Positions 17,147-26,959 of a stretch of 64,000 bases of DNA are shown piece by piece. A program made the position numbers and the translations under genes. The DNA lies in assembly GCA_963804045.1 (NCBI GenBank), contig CAWDOR010000031.1, positions 62,001-126,000 on the forward strand, written 5' to 3'. The DNA is from Rhodoblastus sp963804045. GTDB lineage: Bacteria; Pseudomonadota; Alphaproteobacteria; Rhizobiales; Beijerinckiaceae. The notes below the pieces were generated by a model, which was given only the letters and a program-made list of their open reading frames with translations, was not told the DNA's origin and searched no databases. Within the stretch, counting starts at the first letter, position 1; each line of letters opens with the position of its first letter.

Positions 17147-18310
17147 TCAATTCCCGCGCAATTTTTCCAGGAGGGCGCGCGAGGGATAGCCGTCGGCCTT
17201 GGCTATGCCGGCGCCGCGCTGAAAGGCGTGGATCGCCAGCCGCGTGACCGGGCCGAAGCGCCCGTCGATCTTGCCGTCGTAAAGGCCTTTTTCCGTCAGG
17301 CCGCGCTGGATCGCCTCGCGTTCGGCGAGATTGAGCGGCTGGTCCTCCGCGGGCCATTTCTGTTGCGGGAACGGGCGCCCGGCGATGCGCTCGGCCAGCA
17401 CGGAGGCCGCGAAAGCGTAGGAATCCGAGAAATTATAGGCCTTGAGCACGAAGAAATTCTCGCTGAGCAGGAAAGCCGGCCCCTCCGCGCCAACCGGGAA
17501 GAACAGCATGGCCTCGCCGCTTCCAGGCAAAGCGGCGCCGTCGAGCCGGGTCAAGCCGGCCGCCCGCCAGGCGGAAAAATCCTGTTTCAGCGTGGGATAA
17601 TCGAAAGCCGCCGGCAGCCGCGTCTCGATCAGCGGCGGCAAGCCGGAGGTCCAGCCGGACTGGCGGAGGAAACTGGCGATGGAGGCCAGCGAATCCGGCG
17701 CGCTGCTCCAGATGTCCGGCGTCCCGCCCGAGGCGCTCTCGGCATATTTGAGAAAGGCCGAGGGCATGAATTGCGGATCGCCCATCGCCCCGGCCCAGGA
17801 GCCTTTCAGTTTTTCGCGCGGAAAACCTTTTTGCAGCAGGACCAGGCCGGCGACGAATTCCTGGGCGTAAACGGGATTGTCGGGGTGGAGAAAAGCCAGG
17901 GTCGCCAGCGTCCTGAAAATGTCGCGGTCGCCGCGGTCGCGGCCGAAATCGCTTTCCATGCCCCAGAGCGCGACGACGATTTGCGCGGGAACGCCATGAC
18001 GGCGCGCGATCGCCGACAGCGGGCCGGCGAATTGCTGCATCTTGTCGCGGCCGTTTTTCGCCCGCGCCGCCGAGGCGGCTTCGTCGACGTAATTTTTCAG
18101 CGGCCGGGTGAATTCGCTCTGCGCCGCGCGTTTGTTGGCGAGCGTGGGATCCTGGGCGAGGCCGGAGGCGACCGAGTCGAAAGTGGCGTCGGCGACGCCA
18201 GCCTCATGCGCGGGCGCCCGCAGGCTCTCGACAAAAGCCTGGAAATCCTGGGCGAAAGCCGGGAAGACGGCCAGGGCCATAGCCGCCGCGACCCATTCGC
18301 GTCTGTTCAT
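17147..18310 (-). CDS. Lytic murein transglycosylase, MltB type, with PG-binding domain
   Basis: 387 aa. It cleaves the MurNAc-GlcNAc bond of peptidoglycan to form 1,6-anhydro ends. An N-terminal signal sequence (about 1-20) is followed by the SLT-like family 3 domain with the catalytic Glu119 in ALWGMESDFGRDRG, and GSWAGAMGDPQFMPS downstream. The C-terminal 60 residues are a PG_binding_1 domain (LNLAEREAIQRGL, DGRFGPVTRLAIHAFQ). There is no lipobox, so it is periplasmic rather than outer-membrane anchored. A small exported gene follows. Confidence 0.93.
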   Translation of the reverse strand: MNRREWVAAAMALAVFPAFAQDFQAFVESLRAPAHEAGVADATFDSVASGLAQDPTLANKRAAQSEFTRPLKNYVDEAASAARAKNGRDKMQQFAGPLSAIARRHGVPAQIVVALWGMESDFGRDRGDRDIFRTLATLAFLHPDNPVYAQEFVAGLVLLQKGFPREKLKGSWAGAMGDPQFMPSAFLKYAESASGGTPDIWSSAPDSLASIASFLRQSGWTSGLPPLIETRLPAAFDYPTLKQDFSAWRAAGLTRLDGAALPGSGEAMLFFPVGAEGPAFLLSENFFVLKAYNFSDSYAFAASVLAERIAGRPFPQQKWPAEDQPLNLAEREAIQRGLTEKGLYDGKIDGRFGPVTRLAIHAFQRGAGIAKADGYPSRALLEKLRGN

Positions 18311-18317
18311 GTCAGCC

Positions 18318-19259
18318 TCATTTCCGGCCGCTCGATTCGGCCAGCGCGATGCCAGCCAAACCCAGAATCATGGCGCCGGCATGATAGAGGTGAAAAGGCT
18401 CGCCGAGCAGCAGTACCGCGAACAGGGCGCCGAACAAAGGCGTCAGATTGGTGAAAATTCCGGCGCGTCCCGGCCCGATCAACTCCACCGCGCGCATGAA
18501 GAAAATCTGGGCGATCAGCGAGGGGCACAAAGCGACGAACACGACCAGGGCCCAGCCCTTGGCGCTTGGCCAGAAAAAGCCGCCGGACTGGATTTCCCAG
18601 ACGAGGAAGGGCAGGGATTCGGCGAAGGCGACCAGCGCCATGCCGGCGAAAAACACCAAGGGCGCCAGCGGCGGGCGGTCGCGCAGGAACACCGTGTAGA
18701 AGCCATACATCAGGCAGGCGGCGAGCAGCATCAGATCGCCGGAATTGAAGGCCAGCGTCTTGAGGCCCGCGAGTTCGCCGCGCGTGGCGATCAGCCCGGC
18801 GCCGCAGAAGGACAGGACCATGCCGGCGATTTGCAGCGGGCGCGCCGCCAGGCCCTTGAAAATGGCTCCCACCGCCAGCACCGAAGCGGGGATCATCCCT
18901 TGCAGCAGCACGATATTGACGGCGCTGGTGCGCGATCCCGCGAGATAGAACAGCACATTGAAGCCGGTATAGCCGACCAGCGCCATCGCGACAAAATAGC
19001 TTTTACGGGCGCGAAAGATCGGCATGGCCTGGGCGAGCGGCCGGCGCAGCGCCGGCAGCAGCAGGGCGCAGACCACCAGCCAGCGCAGCGTCACCATGAC
19101 CATGGGCGAGACCTCGCCCACGGCGGCGCGGCTGACCACGCCATTGGCGCCCCACATGGCCGAGGTCAGCGCCAGCAGCGTCACGGCGCTGGAGTTCAGG
19201 GCGCGCCCGGCGCGATTCCATGCGGTCACTTGTGTGCGGTCACTTCTGTCTCCCGCCAT
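18318..19259 (-). CDS. EamA/DMT family transporter
   Basis: 313 aa, ten hydrophobic helices in two EamA repeats (about 25-155 and 170-305), each about five helices, characteristic of drug/metabolite transporters. LLALTSAMWGANGVVSRAAVG and, near the end, TPLFGALFAVLLLGEPFHLYH are family hallmarks. The substrate cannot be predicted. I start at the ATG at 19259; an upstream in-frame start would add an arginine-rich tail without helices. Its 3' end lies 7 bases upstream of the lytic transglycosylase start. Confidence 0.85.
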   Translation of the reverse strand: MAGDRSDRTQVTAWNRAGRALNSSAVTLLALTSAMWGANGVVSRAAVGEVSPMVMVTLRWLVVCALLLPALRRPLAQAMPIFRARKSYFVAMALVGYTGFNVLFYLAGSRTSAVNIVLLQGMIPASVLAVGAIFKGLAARPLQIAGMVLSFCGAGLIATRGELAGLKTLAFNSGDLMLLAACLMYGFYTVFLRDRPPLAPLVFFAGMALVAFAESLPFLVWEIQSGGFFWPSAKGWALVVFVALCPSLIAQIFFMRAVELIGPGRAGIFTNLTPLFGALFAVLLLGEPFHLYHAGAMILGLAGIALAESSGRK

Positions 19260-19381
19260 GACTTTGGCCGGCGGGGCGCAAAAGTCCAGTCCGGCGGCTT
19301 GCGCCGGAGACAGCGCGCGCTTGCGGCGAAAAAAACCGCGCGCCGCGTCCTTGGCCGTCAACTCTTACACAGTGACTTGCC

Positions 19382-21316
19382 TTACACCGTGACCTGCGCG
19401 CCCATTTCAACCACGCGGTCGGAGGGGATGGAGAAGAAGTCGGTGGCGTTGGCGGCCTGTTTCGACAGGCTGACATAGAGCTTGTCCTGCCAGTGCGGCA
19501 TGCCCGAAACCGGCGAACATTTGAGCGTCCTTTTGCCGAGGAAGAAGGACGTGGTCATGATGTCGAACTTGTAGCCGGCCTTGCGCAACAGCGCCATGGC
19601 GGCGGGCACGCGCGGGCTTTCCATATAGCCGAAATGCAGGGTGACGCGCAGGAAGTCGCTCGACAGCTTCTCGATCTCGAAGCGATTGGCCTCGGCGACG
19701 CGCGGCATGGGCTCGGTGACAATGTTCATGATCACCACCCGCTCATGCAGCACCTTGTTATGCTTGAGATTATGCATGAGCGCCGAGGGCGAGACCTGGG
19801 GATCGCCGGTGAGGAACACGGCGGTGCCGGCGACGCGCTGCGGCTTGGATTTTTCCAGCATGCGGATCAGATCGGCGGTGGGAATGGAATCGCGCTGGGT
19901 CTTCTTGTGCAGCAGGTCGGTGCCGCGCACCCAGGTCCACATCACCACCATGGACAGAGCGCCGAGGCTGAGCGGCACCCAGCCGCCCTCCAGCACCTTG
20001 ACCAGATTGGCGGCCATGAAGGCGAGGTCGATCACGAGGAAAAAGCCGATGACGGGAATGGCGAAATAGAGCGGCCAGCGCCACAATTTCCACACGACGA
20101 AAAAGGCCAGGCTGGTGGTGACCACCATGGTGCCGGTGACCGCGATGCCATAGGCGTTGGCCAGATTGTCGGAGGAGCGGAACAGGAAGACCAGCATCAG
20201 CACGCCGATCAGCAGGGTGCGATTGACGCGCGGGACGAAAATCTGCCCCTCGGTGCTGGCGGAAGTGTGCTGAATCTCCAGGCGCGGCAGCAGGCCGAGC
20301 TGGATCGCCTGACGCGCCAGCGAAAAGGCGCCGGTGATCACCGCCTGCGAGGCGATGACGGTGGCCACGGTGGCGAGAATGACGAAGGGAATCAGCGCCC
20401 AGCCCGGCGCCATCAGATAGAACGGGTCTTTCACCGCTTCGGGGTCGCGCAGCACCAGCGCGCCCTGTCCCAGATAATTGCAGATCAGCGCCGGCAGGAC
20501 GAAGCACAGCCAGGCGATCTGGATGGGCTTGCGGCCGAAATGGCCCATGTCCGCGTAAAGCGCCTCGGCGCCGGTCACCGCCAGGAACACCAGGCCGAGG
20601 GTGACGAAGCCAGCCGCGCCGTGGCCGAACAGGAAGCTCAGGCCGAGCATGGGGTTGAAGGCGGTGAGAATGCGCGGGGCGTCGGCGATATGTTGCAGGC
20701 CGAGCAGGCCGAGCAGAGCGAAAAACACCACCATGATCGGGCCGAACAGCGCCGCGACCCGCGCCGTGCCGGCGCTTTGCACGACGAACAGGGTGACCAG
20801 GATGACCACGGAAATCGGCAGCACATAGGGCTGGAAGGCCGGCGACGCCGTATTGAGTCCCTCGACCGCCGACAGCACGGATATGGCCGGGGTGATGATG
20901 GCGTCGCCGGAAAACAGCGCCGCGCCGGCCACGCCGAGCAGGAAAATCGTCTTGGAGCGCCGCCCCAGCGCATTGCGCGCCAAGGCCATCAGCGACAGGG
21001 TGCCGCCCTCGCCCTTGTTGTCGGCGCGCATCAGGAAAAACACATATTTGAGCGTGACCGTGAGGAACAGCGCCCAGATCAGCAGCGAGACAATGCCGAT
21101 CACTTCCGATTCGACCACGCCATCGGTCTTCATATGATCGAGCGCGGTTTTCAGCGCGTAAAGCGGGCTGGTGCCGATGTCGCCATAAACCACGCCCATC
21201 GAGCCAAGCATCATCGTCCAGAATCCCTCCGGACGATGGTCCGGCGCTGCGGGGCTTTGGCAGGGGGCTTGGGGCGGGGAAGAGACGGCGGAAGGCTGAA
21301 CGGCGTCCTGCGACAT
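19382..21316 (-). CDS. kup: Potassium uptake protein Kup
   Basis: Low-affinity K+/H+ symporter, 644 aa. A short Ser/Pro/Ala-rich N-terminus is followed by the family start MMLGSMGVVYGDIGTSPLYA (about 34-53). Twelve helices extend to about residue 450, with GEGGTLSLMALA, DAIITPAISVLSAVEG and TGAEALYADMGHFG. A cytosolic C-terminal domain includes PRVAEANRFEIEKL. All are Kup signatures. The promoter is likely in the 132-bp region shared with the divergent hrpB. Confidence 0.96.
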   Translation of the reverse strand: MSQDAVQPSAVSSPPQAPCQSPAAPDHRPEGFWTMMLGSMGVVYGDIGTSPLYALKTALDHMKTDGVVESEVIGIVSLLIWALFLTVTLKYVFFLMRADNKGEGGTLSLMALARNALGRRSKTIFLLGVAGAALFSGDAIITPAISVLSAVEGLNTASPAFQPYVLPISVVILVTLFVVQSAGTARVAALFGPIMVVFFALLGLLGLQHIADAPRILTAFNPMLGLSFLFGHGAAGFVTLGLVFLAVTGAEALYADMGHFGRKPIQIAWLCFVLPALICNYLGQGALVLRDPEAVKDPFYLMAPGWALIPFVILATVATVIASQAVITGAFSLARQAIQLGLLPRLEIQHTSASTEGQIFVPRVNRTLLIGVLMLVFLFRSSDNLANAYGIAVTGTMVVTTSLAFFVVWKLWRWPLYFAIPVIGFFLVIDLAFMAANLVKVLEGGWVPLSLGALSMVVMWTWVRGTDLLHKKTQRDSIPTADLIRMLEKSKPQRVAGTAVFLTGDPQVSPSALMHNLKHNKVLHERVVIMNIVTEPMPRVAEANRFEIEKLSSDFLRVTLHFGYMESPRVPAAMALLRKAGYKFDIMTTSFFLGKRTLKCSPVSGMPHWQDKLYVSLSKQAANATDFFSIPSDRVVEMGAQVTV

Positions 21317-21448
21317 ATACGCATCCTGGCTGGGCCTGGAGCAGGCCGACCGCCGCGCTCTATAAACCTTTCCTTAACCCTAGAGAAGAGGGTGGAAGCT
21401 CATCGGCGGGAATGTTGAGAAAGAGCGTAAATGCTGGCATGAGGGCCC

Positions 21449-23962
21449 ATGGCCGATTTTTTGTCCTCAGCCCTGCCGATCGATGACGCGCTGCCGCGCC
21501 TGAAACAGGCGCTTGCAGACCATAATCGCGCCATTCTGGTCGCGCCGCCGGGCGCCGGCAAGACCACCCGCGTTCCCTTGGCGCTTTTGCAAGAAGACTG
21601 GCGCGGGGACGGCAAAATTATCGTTCTGGAGCCGCGCCGCCTCGCCGCCCGCGCCAGCGCCGAGCGCATGGCCGACAGTCTGGGCGAATCGCTGGGCCAG
21701 ACGGTGGGCCTGCGCGTGCGCCTGCAAACGCTCGCCGGGCCGCGCACGCGCATAGAAGTGGTCACCGAGGGGGTGTTCGCCCGGATGATTCTCGACGATC
21801 CCTCGCTGGAGGGCGTCGCCGCCGTGCTGTTCGACGAATATCACGAGCGTTCGCTCGACGCCGATCTCGGCCTGGCCCTGGCTTTGGACGCGCAAGCCGC
21901 GTTGCGGCCCGACCTGCGCCTGCTGGTGATGTCGGCGACGCTCGACGGCGCCCGCGTCTCCGCCTTGATGCGCGACGCGCCCCTGGTCGAATCGCAGGGG
22001 CGCGCCTTTCCTGTCGAAACTCTTTATCTTGGCCGCGATCCGCGCGAGCGCATCGAGGACGCCGCGGCGAAAGCCGTTTTGCGGGCGCTGGGCGAGGAAA
22101 GCGGCTCGATACTGGCGTTTTTGCCGGGCCAGGGCGAGATCGCCCGCACCGAAGCTTTGCTGAGGGACAGATTGCGCGATGCAAATGTCGATCTCTGTCC
22201 GCTTTACGGCGCCATGGAGCGCGCGGCGCAGGATCGCGCCATCCGCCCGGCGGCGCCGGGGCGGCGCAAGATCGTGCTGGCCACCTCGATCGCCGAGACC
22301 TCGATCACCATTGACGGCGTGCGCGTGGTGGTGGATTGCGGCCTGGTCCGCGCCCCCCGATTCGAGCCCGATCTCGGCCTGACCCGGCTGGAAACGCTGC
22401 GCGTCTCGCGCGCCGCCGCCGAGCAGCGCCGGGGCCGCGCCGGCCGCACCCAGCCCGGAATTTGCTACCGGCTGTGGGAGGAGGCGGGGACCGGCGCGCT
22501 GCCGGCCTATGCGCAGCCCGAAATCCTCGCCGCCGATCTCGCCGGCCTGTTGCTCGACCTCGCCGCCTGGGGGGCGCGCGACCCGAGCGAACTCGCCTGG
22601 CTCGATCCGCCGCCGCAGGCCGCCAGCGCCGAGGCGCGCGCCTTGCTGCGGGAGCTGGGCGCACTCGACGCCGAAGGCGCGATCACCCAGCGCGGCAAGG
22701 CCATGCGCAAATTGCCGCTGGCGCCGCGCCTCGCCCGCACGGCGCTTCAGGCCGAAAATTTTGGCGCGGGCGAAGAGGCCTGCGCGCTCGCCGTGCTGCT
22801 GACCGAGCGCGGCCTGGGCGGCGATTCCGTCGATCTCGCGGAACGGCTGGACCGTTTCGCGCGCGAAACCTCGCAGCGGGCCAAGGATGCGCGGCGGCTC
22901 GCGCATGGCTGGAGCCATGGCTTGCGCGCCGCCGCCCGGGAATTGGGGGAAAAAGCCGAAAAGCGCGAGCTGTCGGCCGGCGCCCTGGTGGCGCTGGCTT
23001 TTCCCGACCGGGTGGCGCGGGCGCGCGGCAAGCGTGGCGATTTCCTCATGGCCAATGGCCGCGCCGCCAGCCTGGAGCCGCATCTGGCGCTGGCCGGCGA
23101 AAGATTTTTGGCCGTGGCCGAAGTGGCGGGGCGCGCCGGCGCCAGCCGCATTCTCGCCGCCGCGCCTCTGGCCGAGGACGAGTTCGAGGCCTTGTTCGCC
23201 GGCGAGATCGAAACCCGCGTCGAAACCCGGTTCGACCCCGCCAGCGGCGCGCTGCGGCGGCGCGAAAACAGGCGCTACCTCGCCCTGACCCTTGCGGAGA
23301 AAACCCTGCCGCTCGCCGGGAGCGCCGACGAAGCGGTTTTGCTGGCGCGCGGCGCGGCGGAAAAAGGACTAGACCGGCTGAACTGGAGCAAGGCCCAGAC
23401 GCAATTGCGCGAAAGGGTCGGTTTTTTGCGCGCGGCTTTTGCGCGCACGGCGCGCGAGGGCGAGGACAATCCCTGGCCCGATCTCAGCGAGGCGGGTCTG
23501 GCGGCGAAGCCGGAACTGTGGCTGGCGCCTTTTATCGAGGGCTGCGGCAAGCTCGACGAGATCGGCGCGGAAAAACTCGACGCGGCGCTGGCGGCCTTGA
23601 TTCCCTGGGATCTGGCGCGGCGGCTGGAGGAGGAGGCGCCGACCCATTTCCTCACCCCGGCCGGCTCCAGCGTCGCGCTGGATTATTCCAGCGCCGAGGG
23701 GCCGGCGCTTTCGGTGCGCGTGCAGGAGCTGTTCGGGCTGGCGACCCATCCCAGCCTGGCCGGCGGCCGGGTCCCGCTGACGCTGAACCTGCTGTCGCCA
23801 GCCCATCGTCCGATTCAGATCACCCGCGACCTCCCCGGTTTCTGGAAGGGGTCCTGGAGCGCGGTCAAGGCGGAGATGAAAGGCCGCTATCCCCGCCATC
23901 CCTGGCCCGACGACCCCGCCGGCGCGGCGCCGACGACAAGGGCCAAACCGCGCGGGACATAA
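21449..23962 (+). CDS. hrpB: ATP-dependent helicase HrpB
   Basis: 837 aa DEAH-family superfamily 2 helicase. Motif I APPGAGKTTRVP (about 31-42), motif II DEYHER in place of DEFHER/DEAH (about 128-133), motif III SATLDG, motif V TSIAETSITIDGVRVVVDCG, and motif VI QRRGRAGRTQPG. The HA2/HrpB-specific C-terminal domains follow with WSAVKAEMKGRYPRHPWPDD at the end. The exact cellular role is unclear; RNA helicase activity is inferred from the family. It stands alone, divergent from kup. Confidence 0.95.
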   Translation: MADFLSSALPIDDALPRLKQALADHNRAILVAPPGAGKTTRVPLALLQEDWRGDGKIIVLEPRRLAARASAERMADSLGESLGQTVGLRVRLQTLAGPRTRIEVVTEGVFARMILDDPSLEGVAAVLFDEYHERSLDADLGLALALDAQAALRPDLRLLVMSATLDGARVSALMRDAPLVESQGRAFPVETLYLGRDPRERIEDAAAKAVLRALGEESGSILAFLPGQGEIARTEALLRDRLRDANVDLCPLYGAMERAAQDRAIRPAAPGRRKIVLATSIAETSITIDGVRVVVDCGLVRAPRFEPDLGLTRLETLRVSRAAAEQRRGRAGRTQPGICYRLWEEAGTGALPAYAQPEILAADLAGLLLDLAAWGARDPSELAWLDPPPQAASAEARALLRELGALDAEGAITQRGKAMRKLPLAPRLARTALQAENFGAGEEACALAVLLTERGLGGDSVDLAERLDRFARETSQRAKDARRLAHGWSHGLRAAARELGEKAEKRELSAGALVALAFPDRVARARGKRGDFLMANGRAASLEPHLALAGERFLAVAEVAGRAGASRILAAAPLAEDEFEALFAGEIETRVETRFDPASGALRRRENRRYLALTLAEKTLPLAGSADEAVLLARGAAEKGLDRLNWSKAQTQLRERVGFLRAAFARTAREGEDNPWPDLSEAGLAAKPELWLAPFIEGCGKLDEIGAEKLDAALAALIPWDLARRLEEEAPTHFLTPAGSSVALDYSSAEGPALSVRVQELFGLATHPSLAGGRVPLTLNLLSPAHRPIQITRDLPGFWKGSWSAVKAEMKGRYPRHPWPDDPAGAAPTTRAKPRGT

Positions 23963-23999
23963 GAGCCCCGCGGGACATGAGAGCCCCGCCGAAATGGCG

Positions 24000-25448
24000 T
24001 CAGTTGGTCAGATGCGGGGCCGAGGAGACCGCGCGCTGGAACAGGGCGTTCATGGCCGCCGTAATATCCTGATCGGTGGTGACCTCCTGGAACAGCGCGG
24101 GCGACGAGGCGCAGGCCTGCAAAGCTGGCGAGACCTGGGAAATGAAAGGCGCGACTTCCGAACTATACCATCCGTCGGAGGGAACTGGCTGATAGGTGGT
24201 GTAGAGCACGGCGATGCGAATGCCGCGATTCTTGATGGTCGTGCACATGGCCGTGTCGATGGGCTCGTGGCAGCGGGTGAAGGAGCCGTAGCTGTTGGAA
24301 TAGGGGACGGTCGAACTGGTGTTGCACGCGGACGAGGAATAAAGGCCGACATCGACAACGCCGTCGGTGACGATCACCAGGACGCCTTGCGGCGTGTCGC
24401 CATTGGCGTTGGTGCCATTGCCCGGCTTGGGCATGGCGCTGTTGATCTGGGTCATGGCCTGGGTGAAATCGGTCATGGTGTCGTCGATATAGACAGGCGA
24501 GCTGTTCAAGTTCACGGACGCATAGGTCGAGGCGCCGTTCTGATAGATATAGGTCTGATTGCCGGCGAGATTATTGTTGGTGTCCATCAAGGGCGGAACC
24601 AGATTGGCGACGCTGCTCTGGAGGGTCTGAACATTGGCCGTCGTGGTGGGAACCAAACTCTGGAACTGGGTGAGCATGTAATTGAAGCCGTAAACCGCCA
24701 TGCGGTAATTGGCGCCATTGGTGGTCATGGTGCTCTGCGCATTCGAGGCGACGCTCTGAATGGCGGCGCGGACATTGTCGATGCGCAGGGGGATGCCGTG
24801 GGTCTCGGCGTAGGTATAGCTGTCGACCGTGCCCCAGCCGGGATAGGGATTATTCTTGAAGTCTGAATCGGAAACATTGTTCTCGTGGCAGGCGAAGGCG
24901 CAGCCGAAAGCCGACATGGCGGTGACGCCGGCGGTGGTGGCGGGCAGCTCCATGGAGGGCGAATTGTCCGCCAGCACGTAGAAATCGATGTTGGGCGCGC
25001 TGCTGGTCGCGACGGCGGATTTCACGGTGAAGGCGGTCTGCGGCATCATGTCCAGGCTGCCGAAGGCGTTCTGCACCACGGCTTGATAGGTGACGCTCGC
25101 GCTGCGCTGGACATAGCCGTTGTTCTGCGCGTCATTGACGCTGACCGTCAATTTCGTGGGGTCGTAGTTCAGGCCGTTGACCGTCGTCGCCTCGGCGGCG
25201 AACAGGGCTTGCGCCGCCGCTTTCGCCGTCGCCGAGCTTTGCGCCATCATCGCCGGGGTGGTCGCGGCGAGGATCGAGGCGTCGCAGATCGCGGTCAGCT
25301 CGTCGCGGACTTTCGCGGCGCGGGCGTAATCGATCACGGCGCCAACGGCGATCAACAGCGGGATCGCCGCCAGGGCGAAGAGCAGGCCGACGCTGCCGCG
25401 TCGGTCGGACCGGAACAGGCGCAGGGCGGAGATCAGACGAGAAAGCAT
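24000..25448 (-). CDS. TadG-like pilus assembly protein with von Willebrand A domain
   Basis: 482 aa. The N-terminus carries the Tad minor-pilin-type segment (RSDRRGSVGLLFALAAIPLLIAVGAVIDY, quoted in parts: RRGSVGLL then FALAAIPLLIAVGA) that is processed or anchored in the membrane. The extracytoplasmic part contains a vWA domain with FYVLADNSPSMELP (MIDAS DxSxS-like, about 145-160) and VLVIVTDGVVDVG. Such TadG proteins act in assembly or tethering of Flp pili. It is the last of three minus-strand Tad genes, 15 bases after the second. Confidence 0.82.
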   Translation of the reverse strand: MLSRLISALRLFRSDRRGSVGLLFALAAIPLLIAVGAVIDYARAAKVRDELTAICDASILAATTPAMMAQSSATAKAAAQALFAAEATTVNGLNYDPTKLTVSVNDAQNNGYVQRSASVTYQAVVQNAFGSLDMMPQTAFTVKSAVATSSAPNIDFYVLADNSPSMELPATTAGVTAMSAFGCAFACHENNVSDSDFKNNPYPGWGTVDSYTYAETHGIPLRIDNVRAAIQSVASNAQSTMTTNGANYRMAVYGFNYMLTQFQSLVPTTTANVQTLQSSVANLVPPLMDTNNNLAGNQTYIYQNGASTYASVNLNSSPVYIDDTMTDFTQAMTQINSAMPKPGNGTNANGDTPQGVLVIVTDGVVDVGLYSSSACNTSSTVPYSNSYGSFTRCHEPIDTAMCTTIKNRGIRIAVLYTTYQPVPSDGWYSSEVAPFISQVSPALQACASSPALFQEVTTDQDITAAMNALFQRAVSSAPHLTN

Positions 25449-25463
25449 CGACGCAACTCCGGT

Positions 25464-26030
25464 TCAATTCGTATATTGGACGACCGAGGTGATCCGCGGC
25501 GGCATGTAAAATGTGTTGGAGATCGGGATGATCCCGAAAATATTCTGTCCGACCGCCGGCGTGTAGGCATAGGTGACCTGGGCGTAGATCAGCGAGCTGT
25601 TGTTCTGCGCCAGGCCGGCGGGCGGGCTGAAGGCGTTGCCCGCCGTGAGCGCGGTCGTGTTCAGGGCGCTGCTCCAGGTCACCGTCGTATTGCCATTATT
25701 GTCGGTGGAAAGTTCGGAGACGACCACGGTCATGTTGGCGCTGGAATAGGGCGAGGCGATCTGCGCCACCGCGCCCATGAAGTTCGAGAGATCGTTGGCC
25801 GAGACGCTTTGCTGGCGGGCGACCAGATCGGCGATGGTGTGCGAGGCTATGGCCACCTTGCGGTTGATGCTGAGCGCCTCGCCCAGGGTGAATTCGCCAA
25901 ACAGCATGAGAATGGCCAGCGGCAGGACGAAGGCGAATTCGATCGCGGCCAGACCGCTGCGGTCGGAGCCGAAGCGCAGCCAGCGGGCTTTGCGGGTCTG
26001 GGCGGCGGGGCGTTTTGTCGGCATGGCCAT
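25464..26030 (-). CDS. TadE/TadG family minor pilin
   Basis: 188 aa. After a basic N-terminus (about 1-25) comes the TadE-like segment GLAAIEFAFVLPLAILMLF with the conserved Glu at +5-like position, followed by a periplasmic domain rich in Asn, Ser and Thr. This is typical of prepilin-like minor pilins of the Tad system. It lies between two related genes, 12 bases downstream of the first and 15 upstream of the vWA gene. Confidence 0.8.
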   Translation of the reverse strand: MAMPTKRPAAQTRKARWLRFGSDRSGLAAIEFAFVLPLAILMLFGEFTLGEALSINRKVAIASHTIADLVARQQSVSANDLSNFMGAVAQIASPYSSANMTVVVSELSTDNNGNTTVTWSSALNTTALTAGNAFSPPAGLAQNNSSLIYAQVTYAYTPAVGQNIFGIIPISNTFYMPPRITSVVQYTN

Positions 26031-26042
26031 CGGCTCCCGCTC

Positions 26043-26600
26043 TCAATAGGGCTCGGCGACGAAGACGGCGGTCGCCATCAGCAGTCGGTTGCCATTGGGC
26101 AGATTGGCGAGATTGAAATTCGACAGGGCCGGCAGAACCGGGAATTGATAGATCACCCTGAGCACCATCAAGCTGCCGGAGCCGCCGGCGGAATATTGCC
26201 AATTGTTGGTGACATTGCCGTTGGCGTCGTAGGTCAGCGTCGGCGTCGCGGTATTGGCCGAGGAAAAATTCGCCGCCGTCTGCAAATCGACCATCACGCC
26301 GGAACAGTTGAACAGGGCCGGCAGGTTGGAGCAGACCGAATTGACGAACTGGGTCTGGGTCAGCGCCGCCTGCTGGGTGCTGCCGGTCAGCAGACCGCGC
26401 GCGGTCTTTTCCACGGCGGTTTCCAGCTCGTGCTGGGCGAGGAAGACGACGCCGACCTGAAGGATGGCGATCAACAGGATCAGGAAGGGCAAGGCGATCA
26501 GCGAGAACTCGACCGCGGTCGAACCGTCGCGCTCGACCAGCAGCCGGCGGCCGCAAGCCAAGGCCTTCAATCTCCCTTTCAGTTCCTCGCGTTTCGGCAT
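26043..26600 (-). CDS. TadE family minor pilin
   Basis: 185 aa. The prepilin-like segment GSTAVEFSLIALPFLILLIA (about 26-45) with its Glu is the TadE signature; about 130 extracytoplasmic residues follow with two cysteines (SVCSNLPALFNCSG). It is the first gene of the three-gene minus-strand unit. The AT-rich region upstream (26601-26760) should hold its promoter. Confidence 0.82.
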   Translation of the reverse strand: MPKREELKGRLKALACGRRLLVERDGSTAVEFSLIALPFLILLIAILQVGVVFLAQHELETAVEKTARGLLTGSTQQAALTQTQFVNSVCSNLPALFNCSGVMVDLQTAANFSSANTATPTLTYDANGNVTNNWQYSAGGSGSLMVLRVIYQFPVLPALSNFNLANLPNGNRLLMATAVFVAEPY

Positions 26601-26959
26601 GGCGGTCGTTTCGAAAATCTCGGCGCAGGATTGCGCATTACGTGATGTAAGCGCGCCACCCGTTAAAATACGTATAAATTCGCGGCGAAGCGCAAATGGC
26701 CTGTTTCAAAATTTACGCAGCGTAAAGGAAGAGTGAAGCAACAGCGGATGAATACATTGCTTTACCTAAAGGATTTCGTCGCGTTCGCATGGCGACTGGG
26801 CGACAACATGCTGTTCCACGGGTGGATTTTCGGGACGGCGCGCGCGCCGCAGGGCCGCGCCGCGATTTTCCGCGCGCGCGTTAACGGAACAGCATCATCC
26901 CCAGGCTAGATTGGCGCGTCCGGCCGCCACAGGGGCGGATATCCCCGGGGGAATGGGTC
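26601..26959. promoter_or_regulatory. Intergenic region with palindromes upstream of the Tad genes
   Basis: A 359-bp gap between divergent genes. It contains TTTACGC-A-GCGTAAA, a perfect 15-bp palindrome at 26712-26726, and a looser TTAC-GTGAT-GTAA at 26638-26650. Both are placed to act as operators of the minus-strand tad unit. The right part (26840-26890) is a run of CG-alternating sequence upstream of the aspartic protease gene. No ORF is supported. Confidence 0.45.

Noticed and set aside
19493..21418. 641-codon open frame on the plus strand opposite kup
   Set aside because: Low-complexity Gln/His/Arg-rich translation, fully antisense to a clear Kup transporter.
22336..24072. 578-codon second frame inside hrpB
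   Set aside because: Arg/Gly/Ala-rich artefact of GC-rich third positions; hrpB motifs are all in the other frame.
24885..26645. 586-codon plus-strand frame opposite the Tad genes
   Set aside because: No motifs, Gly/Arg/Asp-rich, and antisense to three genes with clear Tad signatures.
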